Assembly (NCBI GenBank): GCA_947502635.1
Contig: CANNAN010000003.1
Span: 434,001 to 498,000 of the forward strand
Direction of reading: 5' to 3'
From: an uncultured Flavobacteriaceae bacterium
GTDB taxonomy: Bacteria > Bacteroidota > Bacteroidia > Flavobacteriales > Flavobacteriaceae
DNA: 64,000 bases
Below the pieces are notes generated by a model that worked only from the letters and a program-made list of their open reading frames with translations, searched no databases and was not told the DNA's origin. The position numbers and the translations under genes were made by a program. Positions 52,896 to 60,715 of this stretch are shown piece by piece. The number at the start of each line of letters is the position of its first letter. The stretch's first letter is position 1.

Positions 52896-55649
52896 TTAAT
52901 ATTTTAAAGTAAAATGATCTTTAAAGATCCTGCCATCTTGTAATTTAATAGAAAACCAGTAATCATCACTGGGGAGTTTATCTCCATTAATTGTGCCATC
53001 CCAACCGAGACCAATTGGGTTTAGTTGTTTTATTAATTTACCGTATCTGTTAAAAATGTGGATTTTAGTATTTGGTTGAATCATACTTGAAATACCTTGG
53101 ATTTGCCAAGTATCATGGGCGCCATCATTATTAGGTGTAAAGAATTTAGGAAAACCGATCACTGAAACTTCATCGTGACTTGGTGGACCGCAATCATTTT
53201 TTACATCTTTTACAGTTACTGTATAAATACCAGGGTATACATTTTGAAATATGTTACTTTCCTGATAAGAAGCGACTACAATATTGTTGTGGTCAATTAA
53301 TCGATATTCATATTCACCTTCACCAGATACGATAACAGTAATCGTATTGTTTTCAGAAGCGTCTTCCACATTAATTTCTTGAATGGTCGCTATGTTAGAC
53401 GATTCAACAATAATCGTTTTATTTTTAGAGCAACCATTAGTGTTAGTAACAGTTACGTTATAAGTGCCAGTTTCATTTATAGGAATTTCATAAGAAGTTT
53501 CACCATTAGACCAATTATAAGTATAATCAGAAGGGGAGCCACTTAAAATGGCCGCGTTTATAGGAGTGGTTTGAGGGTAAGTATTTAAACAATAATAATA
53601 AATTAGATCTTCGGTATCTATATCAGGCAATTCGTTAACAACAAGTATTACTTCAACTATGCCAAAGCAGGCATTGTCATTTTCAACTCGCGCATAAATT
53701 GTGTGTGTGTATTCATTATTTTCATTTGTGTAAGATAAAGCTAAACTGTTTTCTTCCAAAAGCGCATTACTATAGCTTTCGTAATAAGCTATAGGGTAGG
53801 TAAAGCTATTAATAGCTTGAATATTGGCAGTAATATCGTCTAAAATAAAAGTATTTATCCCGTCTTCAGACCCTAATTCATCACAAACTGTGTGGCTATA
53901 TGGTTGGATTTTTTCATTGCTTAAATTCAGGGTTAAAATACTTGTATCAAAACAGTCCGTATTTACATTGTAAACTTCAACGTATATGAGACTTGGAACA
54001 TCTGCATTATATCTATAATCACTGCTATTTGAAATTTCGGTGTTTCTACTATTATCAGTAAAAAATCGGGTATCTAGTTCTGGGTCTCCTCCAGTTAGGT
54101 CATCATTGGCTTGAGTGAGGTCAAATCTTGTAAAGCCACCTAAAATACCATCTTCATCACATTGCGTAAGTGTAGCATCATATGCTATTGGTTTTGAAGC
54201 GATATTAACATTTGCGACACCTTCAAGAGTTTCATCACATTTGCCAGTATTTAAGTCGACAAATACTTTGTATGTTCCTGATTCTGTAACATCTAAATAA
54301 AAATCAGATTCTGGTAGTAGAATATTATTTTTATACCATGTGTATATTGCTCCAGGAATGTTATCAGCCTTTAGAGTATAGGAGTCCCCATCGCATAATT
54401 GTAACCTCGTAGTAGATGCAGAACCGTTTCTTATAATGTCTATTTTTTCGGCAAAGAAAGAAGTTATGAAGGGAGGTAATCCCTGTCTTGAGTTACGACT
54501 TAAACCGATGGCATTATGTTCGTAATCGCATGCAGTTCCCAAAGCATTTGGGTTATTTATTACAGATAAAAATGGAGAGCCTATATTGTAGGTAACACTC
54601 ATAGCCCTGTAAATTCTGCCATCTGGCCCTAATTGTAAACTGCCTCTATACATTTGTCTGTTATCAATCAAAATTTCAGTACTACTAATATCTGTAGCAG
54701 TTAAATCATACTGCAATAGCGAAGCATATTGTTCTGTGGGATCAAAAAATTCTGTATTATCAGGGTCATAATATGCTGAAACATATAAAACATTATTGTT
54801 TTGAGAGAATTCAACGCCATAAGGAGATTGCCTTTTCCCTGGTCGGTTATAGTTGATGTTTATTTGGTTTTGATTGCTAACAATACCAGTATTTACATCA
54901 AAATCGTAAAGAAATAAGCCACTTGTTGAATTCGCGCATGCCAGTTTTGTGCCATCTGGAGATAATTTTAAATAACCTCTTTGATCAAATACCATAAGGT
55001 CTGTAAATGTGGAAGATTGGGGAGTCGTATTTATACCTGTATCAGTTACTTCGTAAGCATGAAATGTATTGAAAAGAGTGTCTGTTGTAGCTCCGTTTAT
55101 AGAAGAAAGTGTAATAACCCAAAGTGCTTGTGTTTCACAATCTTTTACAACAGCACTAATTTTCTCGGTACTATTAGGAAGCAAATTAATATTTTTTGAT
55201 GTTACATCTCCATAGGTTCCATTTAATCGCATATCTACCTCAGAATAGTTGAATCCCAGGTCTGGCTCACTATTAAATTCTGTGCTTACAGTAAAAATAT
55301 AATATATATTGGGATCTTTAGGTTTTGGAATTACTATAGCAGACTGTGTGCTGGAGGGATTTCCATATAGCCCATTTCCAGCAGAGCCATTAGCATTTGG
55401 CATGGGTCTGTGTAATCTATCCCATACGGTTATTCCGTCGGTATAAAATAATAGATTACCATCAACATCAGAGATTGTAGTACAGCCTTCATCTGTGTTT
55501 AATTGACCATCTGTTAGTTCTGTAATACTGCCGTTGGTATTAAAACGAATACCTGCATTATTACCAAAATACCAGTTTGAAGCCTCGTTTTGAGAAAAAG
55601 CCACATGACTTATAATAAAGAATATTGTTAATGTGGTGATTTTTTTCAT
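52896..55649 (-). CDS. T9SS type B surface protein, propeller-like N-terminus, 2 acidic repeats (917 residues)
   Basis: This is the paralogue of the 1110-residue protein. It has a signal peptide (LTIFFIISHVAFSQ), a propeller-like region (EASNWYFGNNAGIRF, QSAIVIPKPKDPNIYYIFTV, RGYLKLSPDGTKLACAN, GPDGRIYRAMS), an Ig-like domain, and only two acidic repeats (QCDEDGILGG and VCDELGSEDG starts). An Ig-like domain (CLNTYPQTTPINAAI, then SNGETSYEIPINETGTYNVT) and the type B sorting domain (FFTPNNDGAHDTWQI, GWDGTING, SDDYWF, HFTLKY) follow. The gene lies 28 bases after the intact ABC permease and may be cotranscribed with the ATPase and permease. A link between this exporter and the secreted protein is possible but unproven. 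Confidence 0.9.
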   Translation of the reverse strand: MKKITTLTIFFIISHVAFSQNEASNWYFGNNAGIRFNTNGSITELTDGQLNTDEGCTTISDVDGNLLFYTDGITVWDRLHRPMPNANGSAGNGLYGNPSSTQSAIVIPKPKDPNIYYIFTVSTEFNSEPDLGFNYSEVDMRLNGTYGDVTSKNINLLPNSTEKISAVVKDCETQALWVITLSSINGATTDTLFNTFHAYEVTDTGINTTPQSSTFTDLMVFDQRGYLKLSPDGTKLACANSTSGLFLYDFDVNTGIVSNQNQININYNRPGKRQSPYGVEFSQNNNVLYVSAYYDPDNTEFFDPTEQYASLLQYDLTATDISSTEILIDNRQMYRGSLQLGPDGRIYRAMSVTYNIGSPFLSVINNPNALGTACDYEHNAIGLSRNSRQGLPPFITSFFAEKIDIIRNGSASTTRLQLCDGDSYTLKADNIPGAIYTWYKNNILLPESDFYLDVTESGTYKVFVDLNTGKCDETLEGVANVNIASKPIAYDATLTQCDEDGILGGFTRFDLTQANDDLTGGDPELDTRFFTDNSRNTEISNSSDYRYNADVPSLIYVEVYNVNTDCFDTSILTLNLSNEKIQPYSHTVCDELGSEDGINTFILDDITANIQAINSFTYPIAYYESYSNALLEENSLALSYTNENNEYTHTIYARVENDNACFGIVEVILVVNELPDIDTEDLIYYYCLNTYPQTTPINAAILSGSPSDYTYNWSNGETSYEIPINETGTYNVTVTNTNGCSKNKTIIVESSNIATIQEINVEDASENNTITVIVSGEGEYEYRLIDHNNIVVASYQESNIFQNVYPGIYTVTVKDVKNDCGPPSHDEVSVIGFPKFFTPNNDGAHDTWQIQGISSMIQPNTKIHIFNRYGKLIKQLNPIGLGWDGTINGDKLPSDDYWFSIKLQDGRIFKDHFTLKY

Positions 55650-55651
55650 CT

Positions 55652-55673
55652 TTTGGTAGCAATAGCTACCAAA
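55652..55673 (-). promoter_or_regulatory. Inverted repeat before the 917-residue T9SS gene
   Basis: TTTGGTAGC-AATA-GCTACCAAA is a perfect 9-bp inverted repeat, 3 bases before the ATG. It matches the element at 52491-52512 in position and sequence, though the other copy has lost two pairs. Confidence 0.55.
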
Positions 55674-55677
55674 TATA

Positions 55678-56502
55678 TCACAAATCTCGCTTTTTTAATA
55701 ATCTAAACGATAAAAAGACAAATAGGGCAGTCCACCCCAAAACAATAGCCATTTCGTACCAATGAGCGCCATAGTCGTATGATAAATCAACCTTATCTGG
55801 AAATTTTGTCATGGCAATTCTTTGAAATGGCTGATCAATTAATTTATACATAGATTTTAAAGGAAAGAAATTTTGTATTTTTTCTGCTATATCGGTATCT
55901 AGTTTCCAAGCCATTAATCCAAATAATATCCATTCGACGATGTAAAGTATAAATAGAAAAGCTAAAGCAAAAGCAGAGCGTTTTACAAGCATTCCAAAAA
56001 ATAAACATAGACTAAAGAAGCCAATTAGTTTTACAAAATAGGCTAATAAGAATTCGGTTTCTCTAAAAATTATAGAAGCTTCCGTATAACTTGAATAATA
56101 AAGACCAATACAAAGAGAAATTAGACTTATTAGTATGGTTGAAACTAAAGAAAAGAAAACAATGGTATAAAATTTTGAAAGAATAAATTCTTTTTTACTT
56201 AACCCATCAATAAGGTTTTGTTTTATAGTTTTATTACTATACTCATTACCAATCATACTTACCACCACAATGGCAAAAAAGAATTTAAATTGCGATGCAA
56301 AGAAAGTGGTTAAATGCCAAATTATTGGAAAATTAAAAATCCCTAATTCACCTAATTCTAAAGTAAAAAAACCAAATACATTAATTTTTAATGAAGATAA
56401 AAGGATAACAAAAAAAGGTAAAATAAACGAAACGAATATTAGTATTTTACTAGTTCTGTTAAGGAGTAGTTTTTGTAATTCTAAATTTAAAAGTCGTAAC
56501 AT
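55678..56502 (-). CDS. ABC-2 type permease
   Basis: The 274-residue membrane protein has six helices and the coupling segment SMIGNEYSNKTIKQNLIDGLSKKEFILSK (about 82-110), followed by VFFSLVSTILISLISLCIGLYYSS. That is the layout of short ABC-2 permeases of bacitracin/NosY-like exporters. It ends VFLSFRLLKKRDL, the usual closing motif. The ATPase gene lies 19 bases upstream in the same direction, so they form a pair. A damaged second copy is at 52517-52858. Substrate unknown. Confidence 0.88.
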   Translation of the reverse strand: MLRLLNLELQKLLLNRTSKILIFVSFILPFFVILLSSLKINVFGFFTLELGELGIFNFPIIWHLTTFFASQFKFFFAIVVVSMIGNEYSNKTIKQNLIDGLSKKEFILSKFYTIVFFSLVSTILISLISLCIGLYYSSYTEASIIFRETEFLLAYFVKLIGFFSLCLFFGMLVKRSAFALAFLFILYIVEWILFGLMAWKLDTDIAEKIQNFFPLKSMYKLIDQPFQRIAMTKFPDKVDLSYDYGAHWYEMAIVLGWTALFVFLSFRLLKKRDL

Positions 56503-56521
56503 GCGATGTATTTTGGTTGTA

Positions 56522-57418
56522 TTAGTTGTTATCTGTTAATTGCAAAAATTGTTCTTCTAAACTTTCTTTACGCTGTATTAGATGTGTAAGTATAATACCT
56601 TTTTCGAAGAGGTATTTGTTAAAATCTTCGGATGCCATTGGCGTGTTTAGGAAAGCCGTTATTAAATCATCTTCTACCTTAACCTTTTCAAACGAGGCAT
56701 TAGTTTCTAATAATGTTATTAATTCATCTTGTTTATTGGTTTTTAATTCGAAAAAGCCATGACTGGAAATCATTTCATCGACACGGCCAGAATATAGCTT
56801 AACACCTTTACGAAGTACGACAACATGAGAGCAGACTTTTTCAACTTCATCTAATAAATGTGATGCTAAAAGAATGGTGGTACCTTTAGCAGCGATTTGT
56901 TTTATAATTTCTCTAATTTGATGTATTCCTTGTGGATCTAATCCATTGGTCGGCTCATCTAAAATGAGAATTTCAGGGTCGTTTAAAAGTGCAGATGCGA
57001 TGGCCAAACGTTGTTTCATTCCCAACGAATAAGTTCTAAACTTACTATCTTTTCTATCTACAAGCCCTACAACTTCTAGTTTTTCGTCTACTTTACTATA
57101 ATCAACCCCTTTAATTTTACAAACCAGCCTCAAGTTTTGAGTCGCTGTCATGTAGGGATAAAAATTTGGACGCTCAATAATAGCTCCAACTTTTTTTAAG
57201 GCATCATGAGTAGACGTATTTCCATCAAACCAATGAAAATCACCTTGGGTTTTGTTTACAACATTTAAAACAATGCCTAAAGTTGTCGATTTTCCACTTC
57301 CATTTGGACCTAAAATACCATAAACGTTGCCTTTGTTTATGGTAAACGATAAATCTTTTACTGCTGTTAAATACCCGAATTTTTTGGTGAGGTTGTTAAT
57401 TGTTAGTATGGATTCCAA
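56522..57418 (-). CDS. ABC transporter ATP-binding protein (BcrA/NosF-like)
   Basis: The 298-residue ATPase has Walker A GPNGSGKS (37-44), signature YSLGMKQRLAIASALLNDPE, Walker B ILILDEPTNGLDP and H-loop LASHLLDEVEKVC. The C-terminal extension (about 215-298) is typical of ATPases paired with single ABC-2 permeases. It is the first gene of the ATPase-permease-T9SS gene row. The decayed permease copy has no ATPase copy next to it, so the duplication did not include this gene or that copy was lost. Confidence 0.92.
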   Translation of the reverse strand: MESILTINNLTKKFGYLTAVKDLSFTINKGNVYGILGPNGSGKSTTLGIVLNVVNKTQGDFHWFDGNTSTHDALKKVGAIIERPNFYPYMTATQNLRLVCKIKGVDYSKVDEKLEVVGLVDRKDSKFRTYSLGMKQRLAIASALLNDPEILILDEPTNGLDPQGIHQIREIIKQIAAKGTTILLASHLLDEVEKVCSHVVVLRKGVKLYSGRVDEMISSHGFFELKTNKQDELITLLETNASFEKVKVEDDLITAFLNTPMASEDFNKYLFEKGIILTHLIQRKESLEEQFLQLTDNN

Positions 57419-57520
57419 GTTGTTTAGATTTTTATTGCCGTATGTATAATGGCATTGGTTATTTATTAAAGTATGACGATAGTCTGGTTGTTTTGTTACA
57501 GGCTTGTTAAATAAAAGTTT

Positions 57521-57528
57521 TAAATTTG
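57521..57528 (+). promoter_or_regulatory. -7 promoter box of the kinase-like gene
   Basis: TAAATTTG matches TAnnTTTG exactly, 15 bases before the ATG at 57544. It overlaps a TTG that would otherwise be a possible start at 57526, which supports the later start. The implied leader is short. Confidence 0.5.
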
Positions 57529-57543
57529 AATAATTATAACATT

Positions 57544-58602
57544 ATGCAAGATTTAAAGATATCTAAAAAAAAACCTTCGTATCCTGTAACTGCTAAATTA
57601 CATGATTATCTAACTAGATATGATAGGAATACAAAAATACCTATTTTTTATGATGATTTATTACGTTTTCAAGGTTCTGTCGTAGTATATGATAAAGAGG
57701 ATAATGATACACTGTGGATTCGGGTGTATTATAATGAATTTGAAAGAGAAGAAATCGATTCATCATTAAAAAAGGTTTATACAATCTTGCATTCTGATGG
57801 TAATGAAAACATACTACCTTTTTTAAATGTTGATGCCATTGATTACTGTACATTTGGAAATTCAAAACCTTTCAGAGTAAAAATCAGAAATGTTTTAAAT
57901 GACAATTTCACCTATTTTTATATAAAAGTGACCGATGCTTCTCGTATTTATGGTTTGGAACTGGAACACATGCTATCACCTTATAATCTTAATTTTTTAA
58001 TTTATAAGAATACGTTAATCGAAGAGCATATTGCTGGTATACCTGGCGATGAATTTATAAAGAATATGCTGCCCAAGTGCAATAAGTCTGAAAAAGCGCA
58101 AATAGCTAAAGAGTTTGTAAAGTTTAATGAACGGTGTATGATTAGGCTTTTAGGAGATATGCGATCGTATAACTATGTTATTGTGCCTACTCATGATTTT
58201 GATCATGTAGTCTATAAAATTAGAGCTATTGACTTTGACCAACAGTCTTATGAAGGCAAGTTTAATATTTACAGACCTCAGTTTTTTAAAGAGAATTTAA
58301 AAATGGTTGAATTGGTTTCTAACAGTATACAGAAATTATCTATAGATCAATATAAAACAGAGGAGCGTTCTATTTTAGTAAAACGATTAAAAAGTTTTGC
58401 TGTAAGAATAGAAAAATTATTAGATTGTATGGTGGATGATGTTATTTCTAAAGATGAAAATATAGATTTGTTAAAGACAACGATTTTTGATTATACCCAT
58501 GATGTGAATTTTAAACGCAGTAAAAATATGGGTGAAATACTTAAATATGCATTAGAGTTTTTAACCCGTAATTATGAAAATGTGAAACTTGAGAATTTAT
58601 GA
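57544..58602 (+). CDS. Unknown protein with protein-kinase-like motifs
   Basis: I do not recognise a named family. From the ATG at 57544 the protein has 352 residues and looks cytoplasmic. Numbering from the TTG at 57526, four features in order resemble a kinase/aminoglycoside-phosphotransferase fold. They are K134 in TYFYIKVTDASR (beta-3 lysine-like) with a glutamate in the following YGLELEHML helix, a hinge-like YKNTLIEEHIAGIPGDEF, D211-x4-N216 in LLGDMRSYNYVI (catalytic-loop-like), and D236 in RAIDFDQQSYEG (DFG-like, as IDFD). The order and spacing fit. The N-terminal 120 residues form a separate domain. The C-terminal 90 residues are helical. If correct, it would be an atypical kinase or pseudokinase; no partner gene is evident. 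Confidence 0.55.
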   Translation: MQDLKISKKKPSYPVTAKLHDYLTRYDRNTKIPIFYDDLLRFQGSVVVYDKEDNDTLWIRVYYNEFEREEIDSSLKKVYTILHSDGNENILPFLNVDAIDYCTFGNSKPFRVKIRNVLNDNFTYFYIKVTDASRIYGLELEHMLSPYNLNFLIYKNTLIEEHIAGIPGDEFIKNMLPKCNKSEKAQIAKEFVKFNERCMIRLLGDMRSYNYVIVPTHDFDHVVYKIRAIDFDQQSYEGKFNIYRPQFFKENLKMVELVSNSIQKLSIDQYKTEERSILVKRLKSFAVRIEKLLDCMVDDVISKDENIDLLKTTIFDYTHDVNFKRSKNMGEILKYALEFLTRNYENVKLENL

Positions 58603-58616
58603 TAGAATGAAAAGGG

Positions 58617-59129
58617 TTAGTTCCAGTTTTCGTCAAAATCTAAATTGTCGTAATCATCAACATCAATACCATCATTAAACTCATCAAAATCGTCGGTAGG
58701 ATCTGCTTCAAATAACTTATCAGGTGCTTCATTAGGTACTTGGCCTTTAACAAACATTAAATTCGGGTAATCTGTCCCATTAGCTTCTTCAACAATCTCA
58801 GCTAATTCAACATAAAAAGTCCACATACTTAAAAAATCGTATACATAAATCAATTTTGGTTGAACCTCGTGTACCACACTACTAATTTCTGTTTCGTTCA
58901 TTAAACGAGCAGAATTGTCATCACTTAAGTCGAATAACGAAATTTCTTCGCCTTGATTCCATTGTTCATCGCTTATATAAAAAGAAGCCATTTCAGTACC
59001 ATCAAATCCAAAGGACTGCGTGATGATATTATGCAAATCTTCAAGCGTATCGGTTTCACGAATTTCTAAATCGCGAAAAATATCATCTTCGGTATCATTA
59101 TCTAAAATAACTCTAAATCTGTAAATCAT
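58617..59129 (-). CDS. PRiA4-ORF3-like (IS1096 passenger-type) protein
   Basis: The 170-residue protein matches the plasmid pRiA4b ORF-3-like family: IYRFRVILDNDTEDDIFRDLEI at the start, TLEDLHNIITQSFGFDGTEMASFYI, a central IYVYDFLSMWTFYVEL strand pair, and an extremely acidic tail (DDFDEFNDGIDVDDYDNLDFDE). Family names refer to passenger genes of IS1096, but there is no transposase or terminal repeat here, so this is an ordinary chromosomal gene of unknown function. It follows the heme A synthase gene after 38 bases. Confidence 0.82.
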   Translation of the reverse strand: MIYRFRVILDNDTEDDIFRDLEIRETDTLEDLHNIITQSFGFDGTEMASFYISDEQWNQGEEISLFDLSDDNSARLMNETEISSVVHEVQPKLIYVYDFLSMWTFYVELAEIVEEANGTDYPNLMFVKGQVPNEAPDKLFEADPTDDFDEFNDGIDVDDYDNLDFDENWN

Positions 59130-59167
59130 GCTGAAAAATTATATGGCAAAGGTATGCCTTTTTTAAA

Positions 59168-60184
59168 TTATTTGGAAAAACGGTGCATTGTAAAAGTCAT
59201 GGCGCTTAATAAGAAGAAAGCACCTATTTGATGGGCTACTCCTAACCAAACGGGAACTTGCAATAATATAGTGAACACGCCTAATAAAAATTGTAAGCCT
59301 ACCATGATTAGTAATATGTTTATTCCTTTTGATTGAAGTATGGTTAGATTCAATTTTTTTGATTTTTTCCAAATCAACAGAATAAATACCACCACAATAT
59401 ATGCTAAGATTCTATGAACAAACTGAACACCACTTTTTCCTTCTGTAAAGTTTTTATACCATGGATTTTGCTCAATATAAACGGTTTGATGCATAAATTT
59501 ACCTTCACTCATCATAGGCCAGTGGTTATGTATAAAACCAGCGTCTAATCCAGCTACAAAAGCGCCATATATAATTTGAACTAATAAAAAAGCAAGCCCT
59601 AGTCGTATCAGGTTTCTAAATGCTTTATTAACTTCTTTTTTATGTAAAAACATTAAATCCAAGGCTACCCAAAAGGTGTATGCAAACGTTATAAAAGCTG
59701 TTGTTAAATGTGCTGCTAAGCGATAATGACTAACGTCTGGATTATCCACCAGACCACTTTTAACCATATACCATCCCAAAAATCCTTGAAAAGCACCCAG
59801 AGAGAGTAAAATAATAGATTTTTTTATGGTCTCTTTTGTTAGTTGTTTTTTTATTAAAAAATATAAAAAAGGAATAAAAAATATCAATCCAATAAACCTA
59901 CCAATAACACGATGTAACCATTCCCAGAAATAAATATCCTTAAAATCCTGAAGTGTAAACTGATTGTTTAATTTTTGATATTCAGGATATTGTTTATATA
60001 AGTTAAAAGCTTCTTGCCATTCAGTGTCATTCATAGGAGGAATCGTTCCCGAAATGAGTTTATAGTTAGATATTGATAACCCCGAATGGGTTAATCTTGT
60101 AATACCTCCAACAACGACCATAATAAAAATAAGGAGACATCCTGTAAGGAGCCAATATATAACCCTTTTGTTATCTTTTTTCAT
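59168..60184 (-). CDS. Heme A synthase (COX15/CtaA family)
   Basis: This 338-residue membrane protein with eight helices oxidises heme O to heme A for cytochrome oxidase. Landmarks are the start VIYWLLTGCLLIFIMVVVGGITRLTHSGLS, the first heme-ligand region WEWLHRVIGR, SHYRLAAHLTTAF, and the second-half repeats VQFVHRILAY and LGVAHQIGAFFLLS. The length and EWQEAFNLYKQYPEYQ loop are typical of the COX15 type 2 group found in Bacteroidetes and mitochondria. Neighbours are not respiratory genes, so an operon role is unclear. Confidence 0.92.
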   Translation of the reverse strand: MKKDNKRVIYWLLTGCLLIFIMVVVGGITRLTHSGLSISNYKLISGTIPPMNDTEWQEAFNLYKQYPEYQKLNNQFTLQDFKDIYFWEWLHRVIGRFIGLIFFIPFLYFLIKKQLTKETIKKSIILLSLGAFQGFLGWYMVKSGLVDNPDVSHYRLAAHLTTAFITFAYTFWVALDLMFLHKKEVNKAFRNLIRLGLAFLLVQIIYGAFVAGLDAGFIHNHWPMMSEGKFMHQTVYIEQNPWYKNFTEGKSGVQFVHRILAYIVVVFILLIWKKSKKLNLTILQSKGINILLIMVGLQFLLGVFTILLQVPVWLGVAHQIGAFFLLSAMTFTMHRFSK

Positions 60185-60262
60185 CTTTTCTTTAGTATGT
60201 CTAACCTCTTAACTATAGCTTGTTTTGACTCAAGACGAAAGGTTTAAGGTGACTATGGTGTA

Positions 60263-60715
60263 TTAGTTTATGTTTTTTTTAAAGCAAATACTATTACTTA
60301 TATCTTTATACTGTCCGTAATTTGGTATTACTGAATAACCATTCTTTTTATAAAATTGAACAGCATCTATTTGTTCCTTTCCTGTTTCTAGGATGCATGC
60401 TTCAAAATTTAATTCTTTAGACCAATCTTCTAATTCTTTAAGGATTTTAGAAGCAATTCCTTGTCCTCTAGTTTCAGGGTGTGTAAACATGCGTTTAATC
60501 TCAGCTTCATTTTTGGTAAATTTTTTAAAAGCCCCACAGCCAATGGGAGTGTCATCTATATAAGCAACTATGACATTTTTTAATACATCAATGTTGTTGT
60601 ATTGATTATAAAAGTCATGATCATCGCCATCGACAATCTTTAAATAATCATTTAATGAATTTACCAAGTTGACAAAATTATTGTCTTCAGAATTGGTTCT
60701 AACTAGTTTAACCAT
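60263..60715 (-). CDS. GNAT family N-acetyltransferase
   Basis: The 150-residue acetyltransferase has the acetyl-CoA binding motif in IKRMFTHPETRGQGIASKILKELEDW (RGQGIA) and the later strand EACILETGKEQIDAVQFYKKNGYSVI, the classic motif A and B pattern. The substrate is unknown. The ATG directly abuts the CCA-adding enzyme stop (60716), so the two genes are translated from one message. Confidence 0.9.
   Translation of the reverse strand: MVKLVRTNSEDNNFVNLVNSLNDYLKIVDGDDHDFYNQYNNIDVLKNVIVAYIDDTPIGCGAFKKFTKNEAEIKRMFTHPETRGQGIASKILKELEDWSKELNFEACILETGKEQIDAVQFYKKNGYSVIPNYGQYKDISNSICFKKNIN

Noticed and set aside
58617-59129. Mobile element suggested by the IS1096-passenger family name
   Set aside because: No transposase, terminal inverted repeats or target duplications are nearby, and the neighbours are housekeeping genes.
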